Shown piece after piece: positions 33,788 to 46,421 of a DNA stretch of 64,000 nucleotides (positions are counted from its first letter, which is position 1; each line of letters opens with the position of its first letter). The DNA comes from Trichosphaerium sp. ATCC 40318. Taxonomy: Eukaryota > Discosea > Flabellinia > Trichosidae. Both the position numbers and the translations under genes were made by a program. Under the pieces are notes generated by a model that was not told where the DNA came from, made no database searches, and was given only the letters and a program-made list of their open reading frames with translations. The stretch spans positions 124,001 to 188,000 of the forward strand of contig JALMLS010000065.1 in assembly GCA_038496445.1 (NCBI GenBank), read 5' to 3'.

Positions 33788-34988
33788 ATGGCAGAAAACA
33801 ATAACCAAAGCTTCTCTTTTGAGCAAAGTGACTTTGAGATCACAGTAAAGATGGTAAGAGATGATGTGTTGGAGATTCAAGCGGTTTCCGATTTCAAACA
33901 CTTTACGAGTGTTCTACAAGGCGACGCTTTACAAGGTGATATAAAATACAAATGTCGAACGTTAGCTCGCGTTGTTAAATTATTTGAAGCCGCAGCCGCA
34001 AAGGTACGTTATTTATCATTACCCACGATACATTCAACTATTTGAGTGCGGTTTTAATGAGATCTTGTACCGTCAGATTTTGATTTCGCTGACTTATGGT
34101 TTAGAAAGGAGGACTCTCGTTGTCAGTTAAAGTTGAAGGAAGCGAGTTATTGCTTGTTGTCGATGAAATTGATGTGTTGGATGATAACATGACAAGAAAG
34201 TATACATTCAAACTGACTGAAAGTGGAGATAAGGGAGCTATCATTGAAACTACAGTAAGTTCCTATTTACCTATATCGCTCAATAACTGCTATTGAATAG
34301 GTCAGCAAACTGATATCACGTGTTAAAAAGCTAGAGTCGCAACCACTTCCGCAATCATTTCGATTTTCGGACAAGGATAAACATGCCAATTTATCAGTGT
34401 ATGGAGGCAATACCTTTGTCAAGTATACCAACGGAAATAATAGTACTATTGTTTCTTTAATCCAAGTTTAATAATTCATCTTTAGGTTACATTAGCGTTT
34501 GTGTTGAAGGAGAATTCTGTTCTGGAGTTCACTACACTGCTTATAGGTACAATTAGATTTCTCTTTTTATTATTTAATATTAACAATACTTTCAAGGATT
34601 ACCGAAGCTAGCAACCCTTATTACATTCTGATTGGTGTTGTACCAGCTATAGGGTTCTCACTTTCAACTTATCCAGGCACAGGGGCAAATGTTAGTGGTG
34701 CTTCTATTTTTGGAAATAGTGGCCATGTGTACTATCAGAATACCCACCAAAACAAGCAAGGATCAACATTTAGAAAGGGTATGCATCTAATTTTAGTCTT
34801 GTTATTTATGCTTTGTAAAAGATGATATTGTTGGCGTTACACTTGATATGAACAAAAAGTGTGTAACATTTCACGTGAATGAAAAAACAACTGAATCAAT
34901 TGATCTCGGTGGTGATTCGTACAAGTTTTGTGTTACCTTGTACACCGTTGGCATGGCTGTACAGTTATTGCCAAATCTATGCTATTAA
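33788..34988 (+). CDS. SPRY-domain protein
   Basis: Six exons (33788-34003, 34105-34254, 34301-34442, 34486-34546, 34597-34778, 34822-34988) join in frame for 305 aa. The N-terminal half is polar with predicted helix (TLARVVKLFEAAAAK; SKLISRVKKLES), possibly a coiled coil. The C-terminal half is a SPRY fold: FSDKDKHANLSVYGGN, YISVCVEGEFCSGVHYTAY, YYILIGVVPAIGFS and DIVGVTLDMNKKCVTFHVN, then LYTVGMAVQLLP. SPRY domains bind protein partners, often as ubiquitin-ligase adaptors. No RING, BTB or SOCS box is visible. It sits between the two tandem proteases, on the opposite strand. Confidence 0.8.
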
Positions 34989-35279
34989 ATACAGAGCTTG
35001 ATCGTTTAGAATAATTAAAAATGAATCATTTTGATCTATCTTGGTTACTTACAAAGATTTGATTGAATTTCTAAATCTGTTAGGAAAAGTATAGTTCCAT
35101 TGAATATAAGGTTAACTTGCACCTTTGTATTGGGTGGAGCATTCAGCTAGTCAATACAAACGCAATATTAGCAAGAAGTAGACGGTTGTACTGGTGTAAA
35201 ACGAAAATGACTAGGCATATTGCCGTTTTTAAACCAATTAAGATGTATGCTGTGTTTATTTTTAGTATTTTTAAATTAT
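34989..35279. other. Short intergenic gap, convergent 3' ends
   Basis: No supported gene. The terminal 60 bp resembles the equivalent flank of protease copy 1 (TTTACGGTTGCCA), marking the duplicated unit. Confidence 0.4.
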
Positions 35280-37352
35280 TTACGGTTGCCATTCTCTGAA
35301 GAAACTTATGACACTGATATCTGAAGGTGTCAAGCGTTTGGCTGTGTTCACAAAATTATCGCCTAAGGGGAGACGTTAACAGTTAAAGAGGTACTAAAGA
35401 AAACGGAATGAACTCACCTGCACTACACCTTGAACAATGTTGCCACACGGCAATAGCTGTCACTACTGGAACGGAATCTGGGCCATGATAATGATACAAA
35501 GCAGATCCACTATGTCCACCATTCATGTCACAATTTGTTCTTACAATCTAGTAAATATAAGTACACACAGCATTTGAAAGTTGAGCTGCTAACTTACCCT
35601 GTTCCATCCATTTGCTATGGAGCTATATTGACTAAGTTCACACTCTTTGATATCTCCATACAAAGCGCCATCAACACATGTTGGCGATGGTGAATTGGCT
35701 GCACCACATACAGGATATCCTCTGTTGTAATGATACAAACTTCCCAAAGATGAAGCAGGTTTGGCGACATACCCTTAGCACAAATAGTTAGCAACAAAAT
35801 AAACATGTAGAAAGATGTACCCATCCATCCTGTAAGCTCTCCAATTCTATCTGGTAAGATAAGTATACCCCAGTCGTATGGTGAAGCAGCGTATCCGGAA
35901 ATAGCTGGATCTCTAACATAAATGTCAATAATTACCAAGAACGGTTTCAATATTGCATACCTCCATTCTACAGGTGTAAAATACCATCTAAATGGGTCAC
36001 CAGGTCCAATGTTTGCTGTGATTGTTGATTGCCCATATGGACGTGTGTTTGAATTGGAGTTTTCATTTCTACCGGGAATGACAGTAACAGTAAACCAGTT
36101 GTTTGTTCCTTGAGCAGTGATACAGTGTGCTATTCACAAAGTTAAATCGAGAGGTTTTAATATGAGTGCTGTTTAAAAGAATACCTGCTGTGAGAACGTG
36201 TCTTGGTCCAATGAGAGTACCAGTACAACTTCCAAAGTCGGATATTGTTCTAAACCAATGTGAGTTCAAAAAGTACGTCAAAATAAAACTTGTTGTACCT
36301 CCAAGGCCATTGTGTTGTTGGTTCTCTAAGAACTCTGGAATCATCTGCATTGCTCCATCCTCGTTTTGTTGGTGCATCATTTTCATACGAAGGTACTGCA
36401 CGCGATTTCTATACTATGTTAGCGATACACCAAATATAAAGACTAAAGTAGTATTACATACAATAGCGCCAGTCAATCCATTTCTCATACGATTTATTTT
36501 TTCAAACAAGTTCGATCCAACTTCAATCTCCCACTCAACCTTTGTCCCTAAATTATGTTGTTAGGCTTAAAAGGGTATTGAATCAATAATAGATACTTGT
36601 ACGTACCAGAGTTAAAAGCAAGCATTCTTGTTTTACGTTGTAAGTCTGTCTTGTCTACAAAGGGGTTTGTTAGAAGACGTAAATAGCAAACAATATAAGC
36701 CAATACCTGTTTCTGTTCTACCATCTGTCGCTGTACTATCAAAAGCATCGGTCTCGCCTGTTGGCATTTCAATACGTTTATCAACTAGTTTCCCCATGCC
36801 AACAGGAGTAGCCTAAGAAAAATTAGGTAACCGAACACTCAAAAGTAAAAGGAGCATACAATCAAGTCGTCTGTAATTCTGATTGGTTCGTTATCTTTTG
36901 GCACAATGTTATCAAGAATACTAGATAGTTTCCCAAGACCCAAGGTATCGCAGCTACACTCGCAATCGCATATAGTTCGAACAGGATACGGTACTGTAGG
37001 GACATTGTTTGCATCAAAACAAACTTCCTTGCCATCAATTTTTGTATCTCCAATTGCGATTTGATGCAAATACAAACGGCGTATACTACAAGTGCCAAGG
37101 GTACCGACAATGATATTCGTGCATGAAGTGGCAAGAGATGAGTCACAAACACTTTGACATTTCGATACAGCCATCTCTCTTACATTTTGTAATGCTCCTT
37201 CCTACGAAACAATTAAAGGGAAGATTTAAACAATCTCTATTATTTACCAATATGCATCCGTAAGTTTTCGCTGTTACACGATGGCCTTGCGAGTATGCAC
37301 TTTGTGAATAGAGAGATAGTATTAAGAACGTTGCTAATATTACCAAACGCAT
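35280..37352 (-). CDS. Secreted trypsin-like serine protease, copy 2
   Basis: A paralogue of the gene at 30321-32389 with the same exon plan. It has a signal peptide from 37352 (LVILATFLILSLYSQSAYSQ), the Cys-rich N-terminal domain (SKCQSVCDSSLATSC, ICDCECSC), then SRAVPSYEN, EPTTQWPWRTISDFGSCTG, and TAG spliced to give the catalytic His. SPYDWGILILPD (Asp) and CDMNGGHSGSALYHY (Ser) follow, and the protein ends SFFREWQP. The Asp-to-Ser exon is in frame (GELTGWMG joining YVAKPAS), unlike copy 1, so this is the likely functional copy. Role: extracellular or phagosomal protein degradation, by inference. Confidence 0.85.
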
Positions 37353-38324
37353 CAAGAAACGTGTTGTTTTGCTTGTTTTGCTTTTGAAAAATATTTTGGT
37401 GGCGTCAGATGGATTTTCACGTGAAAAAAGTTGCGTCATGTGCGTTCACTGTATGTGTTTATTGGACTTCAAATTGGGATTTGCTTGATGGGCTTCTTGA
37501 TGATGTGGCTTCACGTTGTCAGGGCGCCAACTTTTTGCCAATTGCGGCTTCTGGTTTGTGCGCCACTTCCTTTTCTGTTAAATCTCGTATTTCTTGCGGG
37601 GAACTTCTGTTTGGGTTTTTTCGGAGGCTATTGATTCTTATGGGCTACAAGTAAACGCATGACAAAAAACATGGGTCTTACGTTTCGATCAAAAACCAAT
37701 ACTTGCGCCATATAAATTAAATATATATATGTATATTATTATTATAATAATATTCACTTAAATTCTGCTTTATCTTGTGAATTAATTCAATTAAAACCTA
37801 CCTGACCATGCTCGCTCGCATGTAAGATCCCTCCAAGTGGCACCCAACTTCGAAGCGCATTAAAACACAGTTATTTACACTAGTTTTATTCTAACCTGTA
37901 TTTATGGGTCTTGGCATGCCGTTTCGGAGGTGAAGCGTTATTCTATTGTTAACTTGGCCTTTCGTTGTTTAAAGAGACAATTGCTCTTCTTTTTCCACGT
38001 CATTATACTTCTACAGGCTTTCATCTACGGTCAAGGTTAATCTGCTTGTCTTCACAACAGTCGAAGAGATTTGACATTTCATCTTTCTAGTACGTACCTC
38101 CGTCATACAGCTAAGTGTCCAGACCACTGCCTACGTAAAACCTTCGGCAACGGGCACTGCACAACTAAAATACTCAAGTTCAAATTAATGGTATATTTCA
38201 GCAAGTGTTTTGTTCTCAACATTTATTAATTTTACTTGTCTTTACATGAACTACCAATGGTTGTCATTACTCCGAAAGAACAGAATCTACCAGGAGGCCC
38301 ACAAGGGAGTCGAACCCATTGTCT
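37353..38324. other. Intergenic
   Basis: An 81-codon plus frame at 37409-37654 lacks domain or splice support. A run of ATATATAT and TTATTATAATAAT lies near 37720-37755. Near 38281-38320 a GGGAGTCGAACCC string resembles a tRNA T-arm on the minus strand, but the rest of a tRNA is absent. Confidence 0.45.
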
Positions 38325-41300
38325 CTAAGAACAGCCATTGCAATCTTCAAAAATAAGATTCTGTTCCTTAAAATTAACAAAAACACCGTTGTTATGATAA
38401 AAAGAGCATTCTGGGTATAACTTTATACTCGCTGCCTTAAGCTCTAGTTTACGATAATCCCAAATACGCCAAGTATCACCTAAATAGTATCCTCCAAACA
38501 CAGCCATCTCTGTATCAGAATAATAAGAAATTCTGGATATCTGCATGTTAACTGTTTTAGTAGGCTTGGAAGTCTTTCTTTCATCGTAAAGTGACAATGA
38601 ATTGGTTCTATGTACTACTATGTTATATTCATCAAACATATGTAAGGATACAAGGCTTTTAATATTAACACTCTTTTGCCACTTCCAATCTCGTCTGTCA
38701 GCAACCATAAGGTGTGTTGATCCCTTAACAAGTTTGATGTAAGATGGATGGTTTTTTTTTAGCACATAGATTACTCTTGGCCGTACATTGTAGTAAATGC
38801 TAGTATCACTTAGATTTATACTCTCACTGTACCCAGCCATTCTATACTGTTCACTGTAGGAAAATGAGCGAACCAACTGTTCTGCTTCAATATCATAAAT
38901 GTTCATAGTTCGATTCTTCCCTAAAGCAAAGATTAGGTTTGTTGTAGCCAAGTGATGTTTAAAAATAACGTACAATAAGTCCTTAAAAGTGTGTTATCGA
39001 GCGCACACACTTGATCTGTTGGCTTTGCGTCAAGGTTGAAGTAGCGAGTTTTTTTCCTGTCCTTGGATCAACCCAAACGCATTCAGCTCCATTACAATCA
39101 AAAGCCATTATGGAGGTTCCACGCTTACATAATCGATACTGTGAGTTGGAGGACTTGGTTAAATAACGTTCTAGCTTAGTTGCTAGCAAAAGGACAATAA
39201 GGTCAAAGAGGAACATAAATAGTTTATAAGGTACCCGAGCCGTCTTGCGTGTTATATATGTATGGAAGTTTTCCTGGTGTAGCCAATGAAGGAGATACAT
39301 GTATGAACCCACCTAGTCCTTGAATCTTGTATACATTGGTTGCAAAGTCAGATACTTCTAATTGTTTTGTGCATATCCCTCTTGACATGTTTAAATATCT
39401 AGCATCACGAAAAGAACATTCTTTAAAGAAGGTACTACTGATAATACCAGTATATCCAATTTTCCTTTTCATCATTTTTTTCCAAAGATAGTCATCTAAA
39501 TTTAGCAACAATCAGTAAAATCACGTGATCATCAATATTATGAAAATGGAGAATAAAATCACAAGCTCAATTTCTTTCATTGATGCCATTAATTACAGTT
39601 GCTTGGTCATAAGTTACCCGTTTTTACGTTTGGTGTATTTCAGTAGTGTTCAAAATCGTACCTGAAGCTATGTGGTGCATTCGTTTGTTAACAAATGACA
39701 ATCGAGCAAGATCAACCATGCTTAAGTGTGAGGATATGGTTTCCCACACCAAAGATGGAATGTCTTGAAGTGGCATACCAATGTCTGGTGCTTCAATACT
39801 CAGCTTAGGATGCTTGATACCGGTAATATAGAGTCCTAGAAATACTATCTGTCAACGCCAAAATACCAATAATAATAAAACAAACCTTGGCGAAGCTTGG
39901 TCAGCTTTTCGAAGTGACGTTGTTCTTCAGCAGATAATGAACTACGTTTAGATTAACCATTATAATATGTATGTGTTCCTACCTTGTGTCACACTTGCGC
40001 GGAAAAGGTGTTCTTTGCCAAACAAAGACAGCTATAGCATTATCTCTTAGAACAGAAAGTTAGCTCAAACAAGTAAATTTTGTTCTTCATATGTGCCTTA
40101 CGTTGAGGAGGTCAGTTGTGATGCAAGCGAAGCGTCAGGAAATACAATGTCATTGAAATACTTTGAAAGAACCTTCATTGGCCATCTGAAACTCGGAGCG
40201 CTAAATAAAGGGAGTAAGATAGAACTATTTCAGTACAATTTTCTTGTTTTTTTCCTACCTCAATACACATTTCTCAATAATCTCAAAAACGAAAGCATTG
40301 TTGGTTAGTTCTATCCCATGTTTACATATAAATTCAAGCAATTCAATGCTATTAAGCATATGTGTATCCAATTTCAAGAGTACTTGGAGGTCACGGCTAA
40401 AGTGAAGTAACCAGAAAATCGTGATACTCAGTTTTTGGCATGAATTGGTGTTTCTCATTTAACTTGTGACGTACTGACTAGGTTTGTACTTCTTTGTAGA
40501 AACAATGTGTTCAAATACATGTATAAGATACCAAACTCTTGGATTGTTACCCTGATAACATGCCAAAAAGGATATACTGTCATATATTTCAAGCTCGTTG
40601 ATGATGTACTCAGGCAATTTCATACCTTTGTTGGTGACAGAATTAATAAGGAAACTAGGTTCACAGGAAGTCAAGACATCAATGGCATGTCTTGTACGAT
40701 GGCTAGTATGGCTTTTTTAAGTTCAGTTTCAACCAAATGAAATAATGGCATGTTACCTCATTGGACATAAGCACTTGCAAGATATCACGTGCTTACACTA
40801 GAAACATTCCTTCAGAATTTTTTGCATAGAAATCAACACCTCTTTTTTTCATAATCTTCAAGATGTCGATACTTATTATAGGTCTGAATGGAGCAACCAA
40901 TAGTATATGCAATAAAATATGGTCCGACAATAGCTTAGAAATGTCGTCGTCACTAGCTTCAAGAACTTCCCTAATATTCAAATAAATACAAGACTTGTAT
41001 TCTCCTAACAAAAGGTGAATATACCTGGCTAGCTTAGCGGAGGTAGAAGAGCAAGCAAACTTTAAAAATGATCTCGAAGGCTTAAATCCTTTTTTTGAAA
41101 TGCAAATGTGGAGAATCCTAGCAAGACGATTACTTTGTCATATTAACGGCTTGATGTTGCATGAAATTACGTCAAATATACGAGATTGAGAAATATGTAT
41201 AAGAGTTCATGAGAACTCCTTAAGAATAGCACTGCAGCTATTCATAACAACTTTTTAGCAGACATTTAATACTTACTTCACCAACGGCCATTCGCGTTTC

Positions 41301-41400
41301 ATTCGATAGGGTCTCGTATGCTTGTATGCGTCATTGAGATGAAGAATATGCTCCATTAGAGGCTCTAAACAAATGTTACAGTAGAGTCAATGTAACGCGT
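38325..41400 (-). CDS. Ankyrin-like / F-box / beta-propeller protein
   Basis: Spliced minus-strand exons run continuously. Upstream exons encode ankyrin-like helices (KIMKKRGVDFYAKNSEG; LEFICKHGIELTNNAF). Next come KVLSKYFNDIVFPDAS, a linker, and an F-box (LQDIPSLVWETISSHLSM followed by DLARLSFVNKRMH near 39700). The rest is propeller-like: AFDCNGAECVWVDPRTGK, NLIFALGKNRTMNIYDI, and WRIWDYRKLELKAAS near the end at 38325. F-box plus a propeller is typical of SCF substrate receptors. The 5' exons (40460-41400) and the true start are uncertain, and it is possible that the ankyrin-like part is a separate gene. Confidence 0.65.
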
Positions 41401-41697
41401 TACACTCTGAACCTAGTTTTTCGCTTGTAATAACTTGTACAAAGCGTTTGAGCGCTTTTTTGAGGTTGTTTTTAATAATAAAGTTGAATGCCGCTTTTTC
41501 TCTTAATAGAGTATTGCCTACGCAATGTTATAGTCTGTGTTAACGGTCTAAAGCATGCCCGTTTCATTATAGCTGTAAAATAGAATCAGATGCTCAATAA
41601 CGCCGTTAACGTCTTTAACATCACTAGAATGGTTACGAAACGTTATTTTACTTGATTAACTCACCTTAAAGACCTTCGTTTCTCCTCCTTATTACTC

Positions 41698-41922
41698 ATG
41701 GATCATTTCTTGCTGTTGGTGATGTTAAAAAACGGTTCAAAAACTAAGGCAGACTTAACTGAAAGTGAAAATGTCGAAATTTCTACTGTTTTGGCATTGT
41801 CAGCAAGTGTAGTTCCCTATTACTGTAACGCTCAAAGCACTTTATTCTCAATCACTGATATTAACCATCGCGTTGAAGATGATACTGTATCCATCACTTA
41901 CTTGATAAAACAGAACAATTAG
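41698..41922 (+). CDS. Possible small protein (74 aa)
   Basis: A single open frame, MDHFLLLVMLKNG start, ends IKQNN. Composition is ordinary, with no recognisable family and no splice support. It ends about 60 bp before the convergent aminotransferase gene. Kept as a low-confidence candidate. Confidence 0.25.
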   Translation: MDHFLLLVMLKNGSKTKADLTESENVEISTVLALSASVVPYYCNAQSTLFSITDINHRVEDDTVSITYLIKQNN

Positions 41923-41979
41923 CCACAGCGTTGGCCACAATATTGAAAAAAAGCATTTAAACTGTGTTCAAAAAATATT

Positions 41980-43438
41980 TTATTTAGCTACATCTCTTAG
42001 TGCTTTTGAGGCTCCTTCAAGGCCTTTAATAAGATCATCAAGTTTGGGATAACCAAATCCAATACGAAAGGTCCTCTTAGGTGCATAGAACCACTCGCCT
42101 TGTGCAACAAGTGTTTTGTATTTTTTAAGTAAAATATCATAAAACACAGACACTTTATCATCTGGGATACTTTCCTTCAATCGCACTGTAGCTAAAGCCC
42201 CTGCCATTGGAACAATCTAGACAATGAGTTACAACAATGAAATTAATTTAAGCTAAAGAACTGCAGTACCCATTCAACGTATTCTTCCTCCTTTTGGATC
42301 CATTCTTTTAGTACTTTCAATGCTGCATCCAAAGTTGTTTGTACTTTTTCTGATATTTCCTTTCTTTTTTTGATGACTTGAAGGCCAATGTACTCATCCA
42401 ATGTACCATTACAAACCCATATATTTTGTTTTGCTTTTATGAGCTTATTCATTAACGGTACGTTTCTGGTAATTAGCCAGCCGAGGCCTAAAAGAAAAAA
42501 ATGAGAACGCGCTCAGGTGCTAGTTTTTCTCAACGTACGGGCACCAGGAGCGCCCATACCTTTACTCATGGATGTTGTAGTGACTATATTATCGCATAGA
42601 GATGCTGCAGTTGGCGGAGGGATAGGAGAACAAGAGTACCTACTGTATCGGTATGTCTAATGCAAAGAAGATTAGCATATGTATTTTTGACAGTTAAACG
42701 CTTGTACCTCATCAACAATGATAACAGCTTCTGGTGATTTACTTCTAACGGCTTCAGAAATTTCTATTAGTTTATCAGGGGTGATCTCTCTTGCTGATGG
42801 ATTATGAGGTGATGTGATAGAAACAAGTTTCGTATTGCTATCAACCATTTTTTCTAATGTTTTTACATCTAACTCAAAACCTTTGTCAAAATCAAGGCCC
42901 AGAAACTTTATGTTGGCGCCCAAACCCTTCAACACGTCGATGGATGTTGGGTAATTGGGTGAAACTATCAAAGCATCTTCTCCTTTCTTTACAACTGAGA
43001 ACGCAATGATAAAAAGCGAACTAGCAGCTCCAACTGTAATTAGCACGTTTTCTGGCGAAATATCCTTTCTAACACTTGATTCTTGACATGTAACGTTCGT
43101 ATCATGCGCAATAGCCTTTCTTAAGTCTTCCAGACCCCTTGAACTCCCTTTTAACACCATCAGTAACTTTCCAAAGTAAAACTCTTGTTTTTTTTGAAAA
43201 AACGAGAAAAAGAGCACGTGCCATAGTCTAGAGGTATTTTCATAAGGTGAGAGATGCTTTCTTTATCAGGTAGTAAATCTGTTAGCGTAATAACTGGACA
43301 AGTGCTAAAACAAAGTTATTACCATTGAGGCATGCCTAAAACCGCGTAAAGCCTTTACCTTTCACCAAGATTGAAATCTACATCTTCTTCGTTTATGTCA
43401 AGAAGTTGAGCGTAAATGGGATTATCAGGGAACTCCAT
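41980..43438 (-). CDS. PLP-dependent class I/II aminotransferase
   Basis: Start at 43438 (MEFPDNPIYAQLLD). The fold-type I order is visible: SRGLEDLRKAIAHD, then VLITVGAASSLFIIAFSVV, SPNYPTSIDVLKGLG, SITSPHNPSA (substrate-contacting Asn loop), VIIVDEV (Asp that holds the PLP ring nitrogen) and SMSKGMGAPGA, whose Lys is the Schiff-base residue (exon near 42530-42640). The C-terminal domain follows (TLDEYIGLQVIKKRK; RIGFGYPKLDDLIKGLE), ending at 41980. All key residues are present. Substrate cannot be told. It resembles aminotransferases of the capreomycidine-synthase-like/aspartate group more than the tyrosine group. One early joint (after DYGT) is unresolved. Confidence 0.85.
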
Positions 43439-44080
43439 AAGATGAATAACTAGCTGTCGTTCTATTGCTTTTGGTCAACGAATTGCGAGTGTTCAGAAAC
43501 AACCAGAATGGTTTTGACTTTAAACTCAATGAATTCATCTAGTCACAGTGTTCATGAAAACAGATGTTTATATCGTCTGCCATTTTGTTTTATGAAACTC
43601 CTTAAGCTAAACTTGATAAATTTCGCAGGTTGGCGCTCCAACGACGAATTCAACTAACCATCTTCGAGCTACTAAGAGCACGAGCTTAGTGAGAACTTGA
43701 GTGTACCAAGTTAAGGGTGGACATCCACCCTTAATTCAATCACAAAGAATGTGCTCCGTCCTTTGCGAACAGCTTGTCGCTCATGAGAAACTATTTTTAT
43801 ATTACTGTCAATAAAGCTGAGGTACATTTACAAGTGACAGTCTTGTCGCAATCCAAATTAAGCTCAATTTTATCACAGGGTTACTATTGACTCTGTTGTC
43901 ATTGAGGCATATTACTGTCATTGCTATTTGGAGTGAGACAAGAGTTCCATGAGCCAACATAAAAAAGGTGAGGCAGCTATTTATTGTACAAGCGAGGTCT
44001 TCATAACCTCAGATCACCAATTTTGCAGTGATGATCGGTTTGATGAAGTAATCTTATGCCACCCCATTTTCCGCTTAACT
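43439..44080. other. Intergenic
   Basis: No supported gene. A short imperfect inverted repeat lies near 43705-43740 (AGGGTGGACATCCACCCT). Confidence 0.4.
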
Positions 44081-46237
44081 CTACACTATTATCTCAAAGT
44101 AGTTACCAGGTACTAAACCTTTCTTTCCATCTAACTCAGCTAACCACCAACCGCGATCAGGATCATGCTAATCAAGAAAAAAGTGAGATAAACTTAGATG
44201 TAATAAAATTAAAAATTTTAGACTTTGTCCATAGCTAGCGTACGTCTAATAATGTTACAAGAGCTCCAGCTTCTACACTAAGTTCTTTATGATTACCAGC
44301 CTCAAATTTATACTTTGCTTTAGCAAGAGGCTTATGTAACTCCGTCACAGAATCCAACATTTTACAAAAATTACCAGGAACTAGTCCTTTCTTTCCTTCT
44401 CGCTCTACGAGCCACCATTCTCCTTCTAAAAAAAGAAGTATTAATCAAGCATAGCGTCAATAGATGGGAGGTATCAAACACTTACGTATTTTATGAAGAA
44501 TCATTGTATCACCTTTACTGAAGTCTGGTAAAAAGTAACTTAGTAAACAAGCTTAAATTAATCACTTGCTCACCTATCTCTTTATCGTTCGCTGCTTTGA
44601 AATCGTAGTTGCCTACAACATACTGTATCTTTGGCTCTGTAGGAGCATCTTCAGCTCCTTCTGCAACGAATTCCATGTACTCAGTAGGTACAAGTCCTTG
44701 AACACCTTCTTTATTCTTAGCTAAAACCCAAGTACCCTAGAAAACCAACTTAACAACTCACAGGTCTAAAAACCGCTGTACCTTTTCTTGCAGAATAACA
44801 AATGGCTCTCCTTTCGTGCAAGACAGCTCCTGGGCTTCAGCAGCATTAAAAGCATACTTTGCTTTTGCTCTATAAGGCATTTCATGCTTAGATGTAGGTA
44901 GCTGTGGAAGTAGTGCTCTTCTACTTTCTGATGTAGGAGGGTACTCTACTTTGCGTTTCGGGCTTGTAACTTTCTCTGGCTCGACGCTACTGGCTCTTAC
45001 AGGGTTATTAACCTCTTTTGAAGCCGGTAGCACTGCAAAGTATGATGCTTGCGTTGAAGGTTGTGCTCCAGTAATTGTTTTAGGACCACCTGTCTTTGTT
45101 GCTAGTATTTCGTATAACTCTGCTGCTTCTACTGGTTGTTTCACTGACCCGTTGAGCAAATTCTTTGCGTCAACTTTTTGACCATATAATTTCTTGTTGG
45201 CATCCTTTCTTGTTACGATCTAAAATAATCAAATAAGAAAACGAAGAAAGAACTTGATTTTTTTTTCAAAAAAAACTTTCAACCCAAAAAAAGAAGTGTA
45301 AAAGAATGGACACTATCTGAATTTTCAAGTTTTCATGTCGCGTATATAGACGTACTACTGTTCCTTCTAGCGAAATACCAGCAAATAGACCACCTTCATT
45401 ATGTTAGTAGAATTCTACATTTCTATCTTTGTGACTCACCTGTTCTGCTATAACTGTAAACAGCTGCTACTTCCTTTGATATTAGAGCGTCTCCCTCAGC
45501 CTGTCTTCCAACAGGACCAGCTGCAACGCTTAAATTACCACCAAGGGCAACGTTTCCTCCACGTGTAAAAGCATCAACAGCTCTAACAATTCGTTAAAAT
45601 AACAAAGACGCCAACAAATTAATCAAAAAAAAAATCGAACTTGTCGTTGTTTAAGACCATAAGGAAGTCTGTTATCTCTGCTCCTATTTGAAAACCAACG
45701 CCCATACCACCTGTACCGATACATGAAGGCGCTGACCATGCTAGTTACGGAGATAAGTGAAAAAAACACCACAAACTTTTGGCTTTTTCCGCCGAAAAAG
45801 CGTATTTGGAATACGTACTACCGTCTCCTAATCGCGCAATAACTAGTCCTGAGCCTACATTGATTGTAAACGCACAAAAAAAGAAGTGAACTGTAGGTCT
45901 ACAAATACGCTTACCCAGGCGTCCAGACCATACAAATCCAGCCTTTACTATCGTGAGAATAGCCAGACCTGTAATTGGTTAGTTTTTGTAGTAAAACGGT
46001 ATTTTTTTTCACTACGCGCCTTTACAATCATCCAGGATATGCGGTGGCACCAAGTACTTATCTACGCCCTTATATTTGGACCCTTTCTCATCAGTTGTGT
46101 TCAAGAAATACGACAAGGTCTTTACAGCTTTTTTGCACTCCCCAGAAAGGCTACTAAATGTCAGTACACCAGATTAGCGTTTAAATGCATCAAAACCTCT
46201 TTGGGAGTGGATTATTTACTTTAAAATACTTTGTCAT
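44081..46237 (-). CDS. SYLF-domain protein with three SH3 domains
   Basis: Start at 46237 (MTKYFKVNNPLPK) splices into KKAVKTLSYFLNTTDEKG. The SYLF/Ysc84 domain follows: ILDDCKG-LAILTIVKAGFVW, SGLVIARLGDGS, W-SAPSCIGTGGMGVGFQIG, then NVALGGNLSVAAGPVGR and YSYSRT-GLFAGISLEG. A Pro/Ser/Thr linker (STQASYFAV; SPKRKVEYPP) leads to three SH3 domains: KAKYAFNAAEAQELS, GNYDFKAANDKEI, and KAKYKFEAGNHKELS, each ending GLVP-x-x-(Y/F). SYLF domains bind phosphoinositides and actin. Yeast Ysc84 and human SH3YL1 carry one SH3, so the triple SH3 is an expansion. Likely role: actin patch or endocytosis adaptor. Confidence 0.88.
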
Positions 46238-46421
46238 AGCGTAAAGTTGACACCACCAACGCGTAAGTTAATCTCAAAGCCTTAAAAGATAATCAGTGAA
46301 TTGCACTAAGCCAACAATACAGTTGACAGGTAAAATACACGTGTAGAAATTGTGTCAGATATAGTTATAGCGCTTCTTTGAGAGAGTTTATTAAATTTAA
46401 ACAATACTCTGGGGCTGCAGT

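Noticed and set aside
38281-38330. GGGAGTCGAACCC string resembling a tRNA T-arm on the minus strand
   Set aside because: The DNA that would hold the rest of the tRNA is the coding end of the F-box/propeller gene, and no matching acceptor, D-arm or anticodon arm is present.
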